This document shows, piece after piece, positions 46,797 through 57,227 of a stretch of DNA of 64,000 nt. The notes under the pieces are model-generated. The model searched no databases. It was not told the DNA's origin and saw only the letters and a program-made list of their open reading frames with translations. The stretch covers positions 1 through 64,000 of the forward strand of contig NZ_NFLE01000009.1 of assembly GCF_002160755.1 (NCBI RefSeq), given 5' to 3'. The DNA comes from Lachnoclostridium sp. An14 (GTDB lineage: Bacteria > Bacillota > Clostridia > Lachnospirales > Lachnospiraceae). Every line of letters begins with the position of its first letter. Within the stretch, counting starts at the first letter, position 1. The position numbers and the translations under genes are program-made.

Positions 46797-47013
46797 TGTC
46801 CAAATTTATTGTAATAGGAGTGATCTTATCTACCCGCCTCAACCGCCCCGGATGGGGCCATCGGCGTACAAAGCGGACAATCACCAAAAAATAATGAAAA
46901 AAGGAGGACAGCCGGAATCAGGCCCCGGAAACCGGGTGCCGATTGTTCCGGCTTTTGTATGCCTATGAATGACTAAATCAAACTTTTCAAATGATTCCGG
47001 CTAACTATAATTT

Positions 47014-47154
47014 ATGGCATTTTTCAATCAGGCTATCACCGTTCTTCAGACCCTCGTTATCGCTCTGGGCGCTGGTCTCGGCATCTGGGGTGTCATCAAC
47101 CTGCTGGAAGGTTACGGCAACGACAACCCCGGTGCGAATGCTCATGTGTCGTAA
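47014..47154 (+). pseudogene. Maff2-family gene, 5' fragment (split by IME insertion)
   Basis: The frame encodes MAFFNQAITVLQTLVIALGA and on to YGNDNPGA, then leaves the family sequence (NAHVS) and stops. Maff2 proteins are about 70 aa, with a second membrane half ending MKQLMAGAGVAVVGMVLVPL, and exactly that half is found in frame at 56159-56254. Joining the two at 47138/56161 gives a full-length Maff2. The function of Maff2 is not known; it is part of Tn1549-type transfer modules. Confidence 0.9.
47137..47138. other. Left attachment site crossover (attL) of the IME
   Basis: Sequence around it reads GGTGCG-AA-TGCTCATGTG. The AA is the proposed central dinucleotide. See the IME entry and findings. 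Confidence 0.65.
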
Positions 47155-47292
47155 AGTAGCACAAACAAGAGAGCAGATAGCCACCCCATTATTCCGTAAA
47201 ATATTTCATAATTGACTGGTAGAAATATTATTTTCAGAGTGCTAAAATGAAATAAAATAACAAGCAATAAACGGGAATTGGTGAAGATTAAA

Positions 47293-47949
47293 ATGAATAA
47301 ATTATTTAAGGATATAAGGCATAGCGATTTTAACGCAGTGCGGGCAACAATATCAAAAAATATTAAAGCCGTAAATGAGGTCTACACTGGAAAAGCACCC
47401 AAAAAAGATATTGGACAATCACCGCTACAAGTAGCAATTAAGTGTGGAGAATTCGAAATTATTGAGTTTTTACTTGAGAATGGGGCTGACCCAGATTTCA
47501 TGGAGAACCCTGAAGTTGTTCCACCTCATAGCGTTTGTATGCCTGTCCTACACGATGCTATCATAGGCGCATTTTCTGCATTGTGTTATAAGCAATACAT
47601 GCAGTCTGAAAAGTATGTGAATTTGATTAAAATATTGCTTGAATATGGAGCTAATCCTAATCGGAAAACATCATCAGAAATACTTCCAATCGGTATGGCC
47701 GTAAACCAAGCAGATTTTATTTTAAGCCGCAAAAGTGCGTATCCAGATATACAAGAAATAACCCAAAAGAGATTATTAGAGATTCTTGATTTACTTATCG
47801 AATATGGTGCAGATAAGAAAGAATGGCTTGATCAAGATTTTTGGGGTGTATCAAATAAAGTCCATTATTTTGAAGAAAAGCAGTACGGAACAAATAATAT
47901 TGACATAAGAGAACCTATTCGAATTGTTCTTGAAGGGTACTTCCACTAA
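47293..47949 (+). CDS. Ankyrin-repeat protein, IME cargo
   Basis: A 218-aa cytosolic protein with three to four ankyrin repeats (GQSPLQVAIKCGEFEIIEFL, LENGADPDF, VNLIKILLEYGANPN, LLEILDLLIEYGAD). The gene is clearly more AT-rich than its neighbours, a sign of separate origin. There is no enzyme domain. Single ankyrin proteins next to small proteins of unknown type often act as immunity or inhibitor proteins; this is only a guess here. An in-frame TTG/GTG at 47278/47281 could extend it by four or five residues. Confidence 0.8.
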   Translation: MNKLFKDIRHSDFNAVRATISKNIKAVNEVYTGKAPKKDIGQSPLQVAIKCGEFEIIEFLLENGADPDFMENPEVVPPHSVCMPVLHDAIIGAFSALCYKQYMQSEKYVNLIKILLEYGANPNRKTSSEILPIGMAVNQADFILSRKSAYPDIQEITQKRLLEILDLLIEYGADKKEWLDQDFWGVSNKVHYFEEKQYGTNNIDIREPIRIVLEGYFH

Positions 47950-47988
47950 TTCAAGATTTATCAGTGAAAAAGAAACGGAGGTAAGCGC

Positions 47989-48507
47989 ATGGCAAAACTA
48001 AAACCTATCGCTTTTACTGTTGGGATCATGCTGTTGATCGGGGCGGCGCTATGCCTTTATTTCAGCTTGCGGAACCTGTCCTCTATCCGGCCTGCGTCAG
48101 CTTATGAGGACATGGGTGTTCACATTTTTGTGCCGGAGGAAGTTTATCCCGTACAGAGAGAGAACCACGCTACCGGGCGGCAGAAGCGCAACCACCCCAC
48201 CACGACCGTCTACATCGTGCGCTATCGGTCAGAGGACGGGAGCGGCTATCAATACGAGTATGAGTCCGGCTCCGTAGAAAGCACCGCACAGAATATTTTG
48301 AAAACAGGCGACCCGATAGAACGGCGGGTGTTGTCTATATCCGGCGAGGACGACTATATTACCATCGACGCAGACGAAACAGCGCAGACCTACGAAGCCC
48401 GACAGAAGCGCACCTACTGGACGATTGCCGGAGTGTCTGCGGCCTATCTGCTGGTATGGCTTGCGGTCAATGGGCTGCTGCTCTATAAACGGCACAAAGG
48501 AATGTAA
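47989..48507 (+). CDS. Membrane protein with two transmembrane segments, IME cargo
   Basis: A 172-aa protein not recognised. One membrane helix lies at about residues 7-27 and another at about 145-165, with a roughly 115-residue polar domain between them, which would face outward if both termini are cytosolic. The middle has TTTVYIVRYRSEDGSGYQYE, a pattern of the DUF3592 kind. GGAGG precedes the ATG. Confidence 0.65.
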   Translation: MAKLKPIAFTVGIMLLIGAALCLYFSLRNLSSIRPASAYEDMGVHIFVPEEVYPVQRENHATGRQKRNHPTTTVYIVRYRSEDGSGYQYEYESGSVESTAQNILKTGDPIERRVLSISGEDDYITIDADETAQTYEARQKRTYWTIAGVSAAYLLVWLAVNGLLLYKRHKGM

Positions 48508-48668
48508 ACTAATTTGGTTTCTTGCAGGGAATGGAAAACGTTATCCGCCGTAAAACGGGAGAATATATGAAACGACAAATTGAAATTGGTGAGGTCAAAT
48601 TAAATGGATTTTGATAAGGAACTTATATATAATTGCCACTTTTGAGGGAATTATTACGGGAGAGAAAG

Positions 48669-49376
48669 ATGGTAGAACAGCATAATAAAATAATAAATGC
48701 AGCAGCTAAGAAAATACTCGCCCCTGAAGGACTTTTCAGAGTGGGATCTTCACGAAGGTGGATTGATGATAATGGGTATTTTGTAATACAGGTAGAATTT
48801 CAGCCTAGTGCATATGACAGAGGTTCATATCTGAATGTCGGAATCAGTTTCTTATGGGAAGCCAGTAAAGGCTTAAACGAAACGCTGGCGTTTAATATCG
48901 GTTATCGTGTAGATAAAGCGGGATATGCTTCGTATAGAGGCAATGACGCTGCCTATGAGAAAAAGATGGAAGATTTTGCAGAGGCTGCTATGGAAAAAGT
49001 GAGGGAGTACCGCCTTTTCCGTAATATGGATTATGCAAAAGAACAAATGAAAAGTCAGTTAAATAGCATACCGGAAAATCGGGTTTTTTGGGAAGTATAT
49101 GAATTGGCGATGCTTTGCTTTCTGAAAAGAGATTTTGAAGAAGGAAAAGAATACTTTAATCGTTTTTTAAAGATACTCAAGGACTCCTTTTATGTAGGAG
49201 ATCTGTATATCGAATGGCATGAAGAATTGTACAATCATTGTATTGAACATCTTTGTCCTGAACTGGAATCCGAAGAAACAGCATATAAAATGGTGTGCAA
49301 TATGATTGAACGCAGAAGGAATTTCTTCTCCAGTAAACCTTCATATAAGAAATTAAAGAAAGAAATTACCTTGTGA
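48669..49376 (+). CDS. DUF4304-like protein, IME cargo
   Basis: A 235-aa cytosolic protein. The first half (FRVGSSRRWIDDNGYFVIQV, then EFQPSAYDRGSYLNVGISFL) resembles DUF4304, a domain of unknown function. The second half is helical. The start at 48669 has GGAG seven bases upstream; the frame is open 36 bases further. Function unknown. The low GC content matches the ankyrin gene, so the two may have come together. Confidence 0.65.
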   Translation: MVEQHNKIINAAAKKILAPEGLFRVGSSRRWIDDNGYFVIQVEFQPSAYDRGSYLNVGISFLWEASKGLNETLAFNIGYRVDKAGYASYRGNDAAYEKKMEDFAEAAMEKVREYRLFRNMDYAKEQMKSQLNSIPENRVFWEVYELAMLCFLKRDFEEGKEYFNRFLKILKDSFYVGDLYIEWHEELYNHCIEHLCPELESEETAYKMVCNMIERRRNFFSSKPSYKKLKKEITL

Positions 49377-50062
49377 GATCATATCTTAAAAACATTACAA
49401 AGCCTAAGCGATAAAACCGTAATTTGTCGGGCCAGCTTGAACCGAACTTTCAAAACTGAATACCAGCCGCCCACCGGCGCGGCCAGCGAAAGCAGTAAGT
49501 CTGAAAAGATTTGCTGCTTTTTTTGTTGTCCATTTGGCAAAATCGAAAATCACCCGTAGTAGGTAGATGAAGCCGGAAAAAAGCTGTCTGCCCCGTTTGG
49601 CAAATTTCAAAACGCGGTGGTGTTGGGAGTGAAAGGAAAAATTCTCTGCCCCGCCGGTTGCCAAAATCCCGTTTCCCGGATTACTCAGGCAAAAGAAATT
49701 TTGAAAAATCCCAGTCCAGCGGGTAGCTGGCGGCCTTTGAAATGTATCTTTAGCGGAAAGGAAAAAGCCGCCCATAGCGGGTCGGAAGCCCTGTCCTGTC
49801 CGTTCTATGTGCGAAAGAACCAGACGGGGGCAGTCTGCGGCAGTTACAGAGCAAGTTTCTACCACGGTGCCAAAATCCGCAATTCTGCGGTTTTGCCCCT
49901 CGCGGGAAACTTGTTGGGGAGTGCCTTCCCCAAACCCTGCTATGGCGGCTTGCGCCGCAAAAATATTTCCGTCCGGCAGGCCGTTTTTTTGCGGGAACTG
50001 TCCCGGAAATACCTAACAGACCAGCCTATTTTTTGTGATAAGTGAAAGGAGGTTTATAGCCT
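49377..50062. other. Non-coding 690-bp region with a probable oriT of the IME
   Basis: No gene is seen. It is placed directly upstream of the mobC-relaxase pair, where an origin of transfer is expected. Hairpins include CCGCA/TGCGG with flanking CAAAA/TTTTG (49871-49895), TTGGGGA/TCCCCAA (49914-49932), and GGCGG-CTTG-CGCC at about 49944-49956. The first 250 bp has a strongly biased composition with many short repeats of TTTGGCAAA and GCCGGAA-type words. oriT is inferred from position and structure. Confidence 0.5.
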
Positions 50063-50461
50063 ATGCCGAAGCGATACAACACGCCCCACCGCAGCCGTGT
50101 TGTGAAAACCCGGCTGTCCGAAGATGAATACGCCGACTTCACTGCGCGGCTTGCGCCCTATGGTATCAGCCAGTCCGAATTTCTCCGGCAGGCGATACGG
50201 CGCACCGCCATACGCCCCGTTATCCATGTGTCGGCGGTCAATGACGAACTGCTCTCCGCTGTCGGGAAGCTGGCCGCCGAGTACGGCAGGATTGGCGGCA
50301 ACCTCAACCAGATTGCCCGGTATCTGAACGAGTACGGCGCACCCTACAATGCGTTGTCCGGCGAGGTACGCGCCGCCATAGCCGACCTTGCCGCCCTCAA
50401 GTATGAAGTCTTACAGAAAGTAGGTGATGCGGTTGGCAACACTCAAGCATATCAACTCTAA
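50063..50461 (+). CDS. MobC-like relaxosome protein
   Basis: A 132-aa DNA-binding protein. The N-terminus is a ribbon-helix-helix (VVKTRLSEDEYADFTARLAP, then GISQSEFLRQAIR), and the C-terminus has the MobC signature IGGNLNQIARYLNEYG. It should bind oriT and help the relaxase encoded by the next, overlapping gene. The start follows GAAAGGAGGT. Confidence 0.88.
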   Translation: MPKRYNTPHRSRVVKTRLSEDEYADFTARLAPYGISQSEFLRQAIRRTAIRPVIHVSAVNDELLSAVGKLAAEYGRIGGNLNQIARYLNEYGAPYNALSGEVRAAIADLAALKYEVLQKVGDAVGNTQAYQL

Positions 50462-52049
50462 AAATGCCGACTACGGAGCCGCCGAACAATACCTGCTTTT
50501 TGAGCATGACGAGTTTACCATGAAGCCCGTCCTTGATGAAACCGGCAGGCTTATTCCCCGCGAGGACTACCGGCTGTCCACGCTGAACTGCGGCGGGGAG
50601 GATTTTGCCGTTGCGTGTATGCGGGCAAATCTCCGCTACGGGAAGAACCAGCGGCGGGAAGATGTGAAAAGCCACCACTATATCATCAGCTTTGACCCAC
50701 GGGACGGCCCGGACAACGGCTTGACCGTAGACCGGGCGCAGGCATTGGGCGAGAAGTTTTGCGCCGAGCATTTCCCCGGCCACCAAGCCCTTGTATGCAC
50801 CCACCCGGACGGGCATAACCACAGCGGAAACATTCATGTGCATATCGTCATTAACAGCCTGCGGATAGAGGAAGTGCCGTTCCTGCCCTACATGGACAGG
50901 CCAGCCGACACGAAAGCCGGTTGCAAGCACCGCTGTACTGACGCGGCCTTGCGCTACTTCAAGTCCGAAGTCATGGAGATGTGCCACCGGGAGGGGCTTT
51001 ACCAAATCGACCTCTTGAACGGCAGCAAGAACCGCGTCACAGACCGGGAGTATTGGGCGCAGAAAAAGGGACAGGCCGCGCTGGACAAGCAGAACGCCCC
51101 CATGATTGCAGGCGGTATCACGCCCCGGCAGACCAAGTTTGAAACGAACAAGGAGAAGCTGCGGCAGACCATACGGGAAGCCCTTGCCACCGCCACCGGC
51201 TTTGACGAGTTTTCTTCTCTGCTGCTGCGGGAGGGTGTGACCGTTAAGGAGAGCCGGGGGCGGCTATCCTATCTCACGCCGGACAGGACAAAGCCCATTA
51301 CCGCCCGCAAGCTGGGCGACGATTTTGACCGCGCCGCTGTCCTTGCCGTTTTGGAGCGGAACGCCGCCAGAGCCGCAGAAAAGGCCGCGGCTATACCCGA
51401 ATATCCCCGGCATGGGAAAACCGACATACAGCCCACAAAAGCCCCTCAAACCGCTCCGAATGTACAGCGGCTTGTGGACATTGAGCAGAAGAAAGCCGAG
51501 GGCAAAGGCCGGGGCTATGAACGCTGGGCGACCATGCACAACCTCAAACAAATGGCCGCGACGCTGAATGTGTATCAGGAATACGGCTTCACTTCCCCGG
51601 AGCAGTTAGAAGCCGCCGTTGATACCGCCTATCAGGAAATGCGCCAGACCAGCAGCGAACTGAAAGCACTGGAAACCAAGCTGCAAGGGAAAAAGGAGTT
51701 GCAGCAACAGGTACTTGCTTACGCCAAGACCAAGCCCGCCCGCGACGGGCTGAAAGCGCAGAAATCCGAGAAAGCCCGCGCCGCATACCGGCAGGCGCAT
51801 GAGAGCGACTTTATTATAGCCGACGCAGCCGCCCGGTACTTCCGGGAGCATGGCATTACCAAGCTGCCCGCCCGAAAAGCGTTGCAGGACGAGATCGAGC
51901 AGCTTGTTTCCAAGAAATCCGGCCTGTATAACACCTACCACGAACAGAAACAGCGGTACACGGAGTTGCAGACCGTCAAGCGGAATATCGACCAGATTTT
52001 GCGCCGGGAGGAACCCCGCCGCAGAAAGGAGCAGAGCCATGAGCGATAA
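50433..52049 (+). CDS. Relaxase/mobilization nuclease
   Basis: A 538-aa relaxase of the MobA/VirD2 (MOB-P) type that nicks oriT and leads the strand into the recipient. The N-terminal domain has the DNA strand-transfer region with Tyr residues (HINSKNADYGAAEQYL) and the metal-binding triad HNHSGNIHVHIVINS. The C-terminal half (about 300-540) is coiled and Lys/Glu-rich. A TTG at 50433, six bases after AGGTG, gives MATLKHIN; an ATG at 50427 and a GTG at 50424 are alternatives. It overlaps mobC by 29 bp. Confidence 0.9.
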   Translation: MATLKHINSKNADYGAAEQYLLFEHDEFTMKPVLDETGRLIPREDYRLSTLNCGGEDFAVACMRANLRYGKNQRREDVKSHHYIISFDPRDGPDNGLTVDRAQALGEKFCAEHFPGHQALVCTHPDGHNHSGNIHVHIVINSLRIEEVPFLPYMDRPADTKAGCKHRCTDAALRYFKSEVMEMCHREGLYQIDLLNGSKNRVTDREYWAQKKGQAALDKQNAPMIAGGITPRQTKFETNKEKLRQTIREALATATGFDEFSSLLLREGVTVKESRGRLSYLTPDRTKPITARKLGDDFDRAAVLAVLERNAARAAEKAAAIPEYPRHGKTDIQPTKAPQTAPNVQRLVDIEQKKAEGKGRGYERWATMHNLKQMAATLNVYQEYGFTSPEQLEAAVDTAYQEMRQTSSELKALETKLQGKKELQQQVLAYAKTKPARDGLKAQKSEKARAAYRQAHESDFIIADAAARYFREHGITKLPARKALQDEIEQLVSKKSGLYNTYHEQKQRYTELQTVKRNIDQILRREEPRRRKEQSHER

Positions 52050-52425
52050 GCTGCCCCGCATGGACTACCGCCAGCACCGGCGGGCGCGGCGGCTGGTGCA
52101 TGAGTGCTGTAACTACGACGAGGGGAACTGCCTGCTGTTAGACGACGGGGAGCCTTGCGTGTGCGTCCAGAGCATTTCCTTTTCCCTCATGTGCCGCTGG
52201 TTCCGTGTGGCTGTTCTGCCCCTTGACGAGGAACTGGCCGCAGCCCTCTTGTACCGGGGGAGCCGGAAACGGTGCGCCGTCTGCGGCGCGGCCTTTGTCC
52301 CCAAATCCAACCGGGGGAAATACTGCCCCGACTGCGCCGGGCGCATGAAGAAACTCAAGGCCGCCGAACGAAAGCGGAAACAAAGGCATAAATGTCACGC
52401 TTTAGAGCCTTTCAAACCCGCATAA
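52039..52425 (+). CDS. Cys-rich VLP-domain protein
   Basis: A 128-aa protein. The N-terminal part (HECCNYDEGNCLLLDDGEPC) is the Cys-rich VLP domain, and the C-terminal part has a zinc ribbon-like pair (CAVCGAAF and KYCPDCAGR) with a Lys/Arg-rich tail. Such proteins are found only on mobile elements, beside the relaxase gene. It overlaps the relaxase by 11 bp. Function unknown; DNA binding is likely. Confidence 0.8.
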   Translation: MSDKLPRMDYRQHRRARRLVHECCNYDEGNCLLLDDGEPCVCVQSISFSLMCRWFRVAVLPLDEELAAALLYRGSRKRCAVCGAAFVPKSNRGKYCPDCAGRMKKLKAAERKRKQRHKCHALEPFKPA

Positions 52426-52537
52426 ATCAAGGCTTTTTTCGTGGGTGTCAAAGGGTGTGCGATACATTTATCCTTTTCCCCCGGAAACAGCGTTCTAAAT
52501 GCGTACAAACGCCCCAAATCCACCCAAAGGAGGAACC

Positions 52538-53296
52538 ATGTCAGACAACCGAAAATACTACTACCTCAAGCTGAAAGAGAATTACTTTGACGAGGACGCT
52601 ATCGTGCTGCTGGAAAGTATGCAGGACGGTATCCTCTATTCCAACATTCTCTTGAAACTGTACCTGAAATCGCTGAAAAACGGCGGGAAGTTGCAGCTTG
52701 ATGAAAATATCCCCTACACCGCACAGATGATTGCCACCATTACCCGTCAGCAGGTCGGCACCGTAGAGCGAGCCTTGCAGATTTTTATGAAGCTGGGGCT
52801 TGTGGAGCCGTTACAGAACGGCGCGCTGTATATGAGCAACATTGAACTGCTGATCGGCCAATCCTCTACCGAGGGGGAGCGGAAACGGCGGGCAAGGCTG
52901 GCTTTGCAGGAGCAGAAAGCCTTGCCAAAGGCCGGGGCGGACAAATGTCCACCATATCAAGCGGACATTTGTCCACCAGAGATAGAGATAGAGAAAGAGA
53001 TAGAGATAGAAAAAGAGAGAGAGCGAGAGTTAGATACGGGACAACCCGCCCGCGCCGCCTATGGCCGGTATGAAAATGTCTTTCTTTCGCAATCAGAACT
53101 GGACGGGCTGAAAGCAGACCTGCCCGACAAGTGGAACTACTACATTGACCGGCTATCCTGCCATATCGCGTCCAGCGGCAAGCGATACCGCAGCCATGCC
53201 GCCACAATCTACAAATGGGCGCAGGAGGACGCAGCCAGGAAAGCCCCGAAAAAGGGCATACCAGACTACTCATGCAAGGAGGGCGAGAGTTTATGA
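52538..53296 (+). CDS. Phage-type replisome organiser protein (IME replication initiator-like)
   Basis: A 252-aa protein. The N-terminal 120 residues resemble the phage replisome organiser domain (YYYLKLKENYFDEDAIVLLE, YTAQMIATITRQQVGTVERA). Next comes a Glu-Ile-Glu-Lys stretch (about 150-165) coded by GAGATA-type tandem repeats at 52978-53032. The C-terminal 70 residues are a DnaD-like tail. It lies just before a DnaC-like gene, so the pair may load helicase for replication of the circular IME. The ATG follows AAAGGAGGAACC. Confidence 0.78.
   Translation: MSDNRKYYYLKLKENYFDEDAIVLLESMQDGILYSNILLKLYLKSLKNGGKLQLDENIPYTAQMIATITRQQVGTVERALQIFMKLGLVEPLQNGALYMSNIELLIGQSSTEGERKRRARLALQEQKALPKAGADKCPPYQADICPPEIEIEKEIEIEKERERELDTGQPARAAYGRYENVFLSQSELDGLKADLPDKWNYYIDRLSCHIASSGKRYRSHAATIYKWAQEDAARKAPKKGIPDYSCKEGESL
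52978..53032 (+). repeat. Tandem GAGATA/GAGAAA microsatellite within the replisome-organiser gene
   Basis: About 55 bp of six-base units encodes Glu-Ile-Glu-Ile-Glu-Lys repeats. The unit length is a multiple of three, so gain or loss of units would keep the frame. Confidence 0.85.
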
Positions 53297-54135
53297 AGAA
53301 CGAAATCAACGCTGTTTTGGAGAATATGACGACCACCACCCCGGAGCCGGAGGACTACACCGGCGAGGACGGTTTACTGTACTGCGGCAAGTGCCGCAAG
53401 CCGAAAGAAGCCTATTTTGCGCCGGATAAGGCCGCTGTCTTTGGCCGTGACCGCCACCCGGCAGAGTGCGACTGCCAGAGAGCCGCCCGCGAGGAACGGG
53501 AGGCCGCCGAGAAGCGGCGCAGGCACCTTGACACCGTGGAGGAACTGAAACGCCGGGGCTTTACCGACCCCACCATGCGGGACTGGACTTTTGAGAACGA
53601 CAACGGCAGGAACCCGCAGACCGGGATTGCCCGCCGGTATGTGGAGCATTGGGAGGATATGCGAACCGACAATATCGGCTGCCTGTTCTGGGGCGGCGTG
53701 GGAACCGGGAAAAGCTACCTTGCGGGCTGTATCGCAAACGCCCTCATGGAGAAAGAAATCCCCGTCCACATGACGAACTTTGCCCTTATCCTCAATGACC
53801 TTGCCGCCAGCTTTGAGGGGCGCAACGAGTACATTTCCCGCCTTTGCCGCTATCCGCTGCTTATCCTTGACGATTTCGGCATGGAGCGCGGAACGGAATA
53901 CGGGCTGGAGCAGGTTTTCCATGTGATTGACAGCCGTTACCGCAGCGGCAAGCCGCTGATCGTCACGACCAACCTCACGCTGGACGGCCTGCACAACCCG
54001 GAGGACACCGCCCATTCCCGGATTTATGACCGGCTGCTTTCCATGTGCGTCCCGGTACGTTTTACCGGCGAGAATTTCCGGCAGGAAACCGCGCAGCGGA
54101 AAATGGAGAGCATGAAGAAACTGATTACCGACTGA
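53293..54135 (+). CDS. DnaC-like ATPase (helicase loader)
   Basis: A 280-aa AAA+ ATPase of the DnaC/IstB kind. Near the N-terminus there is a Cys-rich finger (CGKCRKPKEA and ECDCQRAARE). Walker A is WGGVGTGKSYLAGCIANAL, Walker B is LLILDDFGME, and sensor-like VTTNLTLDGL follows. It starts within the stop of the previous gene (ATGA). The likely role is loading DnaB helicase onto IME DNA. Confidence 0.88.
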   Translation: MKNEINAVLENMTTTTPEPEDYTGEDGLLYCGKCRKPKEAYFAPDKAAVFGRDRHPAECDCQRAAREEREAAEKRRRHLDTVEELKRRGFTDPTMRDWTFENDNGRNPQTGIARRYVEHWEDMRTDNIGCLFWGGVGTGKSYLAGCIANALMEKEIPVHMTNFALILNDLAASFEGRNEYISRLCRYPLLILDDFGMERGTEYGLEQVFHVIDSRYRSGKPLIVTTNLTLDGLHNPEDTAHSRIYDRLLSMCVPVRFTGENFRQETAQRKMESMKKLITD

Positions 54136-54149
54136 AAGGAGTATTGCCT

Positions 54150-54338
54150 ATGGCAGATAACAAGCAGCCCGACACCCGCACCGCCCGCCGCCCCGACTGC
54201 GTGACGGAAATCCGCATGGGCAATTCCGTCCTTGTCGTGTCCGGCTATTTCAAGAAAGACACGACCACCACCGCCGCCGACAAAATGGCGCGGGTACTGG
54301 AAGCGGAAGCCGCTGCTACACAAAAACCGGCGATTTGA
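54150..54338 (+). CDS. Small transposon-encoded protein, TnpW family
   Basis: A 62-aa protein with CVTEIRMGNSVLVVSGYFKK, which I recognise as TnpW of Tn4451-type elements. Its function is not known. The ATG follows GAAAGGAG. Confidence 0.72.
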   Translation: MADNKQPDTRTARRPDCVTEIRMGNSVLVVSGYFKKDTTTTAADKMARVLEAEAAATQKPAI

Positions 54339-54388
54339 CAAGCTGTAAAGAAGCAGATTTGACACTTTTGCCGCTATACAACCAGCCC

Positions 54389-56069
<1,681 letters not shown>

Positions 56070-56076
56070 CGCCCGA

Positions 56077-56126
56077 CCTATCCGACACAATGGCCAAGTG
56101 CCGGATAGGAACGGCAAAATTTTTTG
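56077..56126 (+). terminator. Terminator after the recombinase gene
   Basis: CCTATCCG (56077-56084) and CGGATAGG (56102-56109) pair; AACGGCAAAATTTTTT follows. It is the last feature before the right attachment site. Confidence 0.65.
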
Positions 56127-56158
56127 CACTTCTATTACTTCTTTATCGCACATAAGCA

Positions 56159-56254
56159 AAGTCCCAGGGCATGAAGCAGCTCATGGCTGGCGCTGGCGTC
56201 GCCGTGGTCGGCATGGTCCTCGTACCCCTGCTCTCCAGCCTGTTCACCGTCTGA
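56159..56254 (+). pseudogene. Maff2-family gene, 3' fragment
   Basis: The in-frame segment encodes KSQGMKQLMAGAGVAVVGMV and ends LLSSLFTV. This is the second half of Maff2, cut off from its start at 47014 by the IME. The fragment has an internal ATG at 56171 but no good ribosome site. Confidence 0.9.
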
Positions 56255-56337
56255 TCGCTCCCGTCGTTAAGCTGTCATAAGAAATCCTTGCCGCCCCTGC
56301 CCCCAAGCGGGGGCGGCTGAAAGGAGGTTGACACCGT

Positions 56338-57207
56338 ATGGATTTCTTACTCGATGCCCTTACTGACTGGCTCAAGGAAATGTTGGTAGGCGGCATTATG
56401 AGCAACTTATCGGGGATGTTCGATAGCGTGAACCAGCAGGTCGCAGACATTGCGACACAGGTGGGCCAGACCCCTCAGGGCTGGAACGGGAGTATTTTCA
56501 GCATGATCCAAAATCTCTCCAACTCCATCATGGTGCCGATTGCTGGCGTGATCCTGGCTATCGTGATGACGCTGGAGCTGATTCAGATGATTACCGACAA
56601 GAACAACCTGCATGATGTGGACACCTGGATGATCTTCAAATGGGTGTTCAAATCTGCCGCTGCCATCCTCATCGTCTCAAACACCTGGAACATCGTGATG
56701 GGCGTGTTTGACGCAGCTCAAAGTGTGGTGGCGCAGGCGGCGGGCATCATCGGTTCCGACGCTTCCATCGACATCTCCTCTGTCATGACCGATATGGAGT
56801 CCCGGCTGATGGATATGGACCTGGGGCCGCTGTTCGGCCTGTGGTTCCAGTCGCTCTTTATCGGCATTACCATGTGGGCGCTTTACATTTGTATCTTTAT
56901 CGTGATTTATGGCCGTATGATTGAGATTTACCTTGTGACCTCGGTGGCTCCCATCCCTATGGCCACCATGATGGGCAAGGAATGGGGCGGTATGGGCCAG
57001 AACTATCTGCGCTCGTTGATCGCCCTGGGCTTCCAGGCATTTCTCATCATCGTCTGTGTGGCGATCTACGCCGTGCTGGTGCAGAGTATTGCCACCGAAT
57101 CCGACATCATTATGGCCATCTGGAGCTGCGTGGGCTATACGGTCCTGTTGTGCTTTACGCTCTTTAAGACCGGCAGCCTCGCAAAATCCGTTTTCAATGC
57201 ACATTAA
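56338..57207 (+). CDS. TrbL/VirB6-like conjugal transfer membrane protein
   Basis: A 289-aa protein with five to six membrane segments, including the GVILAIVMTLELIQMITDKN and LWFQSLFIGITMWALYICIF stretches. It is the inner-membrane channel component of the transfer apparatus. The ATG follows GAAAGGAGG. It lies directly after maff2 and before PrgI and VirB4, the usual order. Confidence 0.85.
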   Translation: MDFLLDALTDWLKEMLVGGIMSNLSGMFDSVNQQVADIATQVGQTPQGWNGSIFSMIQNLSNSIMVPIAGVILAIVMTLELIQMITDKNNLHDVDTWMIFKWVFKSAAAILIVSNTWNIVMGVFDAAQSVVAQAAGIIGSDASIDISSVMTDMESRLMDMDLGPLFGLWFQSLFIGITMWALYICIFIVIYGRMIEIYLVTSVAPIPMATMMGKEWGGMGQNYLRSLIALGFQAFLIIVCVAIYAVLVQSIATESDIIMAIWSCVGYTVLLCFTLFKTGSLAKSVFNAH

Positions 57208-57227
57208 CCAGGAAGGAGGTAATCCCT

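Noticed and set aside
49617-50045. Plus-strand ORF of 142 aa before mobC
   Set aside because: It lacks a ribosome site and a conserved domain and covers the hairpin-rich region proposed as oriT.
52978-53032. Considered as a CRISPR-like or regulatory repeat
   Set aside because: The units are six bases, without spacers, and lie inside a coding frame.
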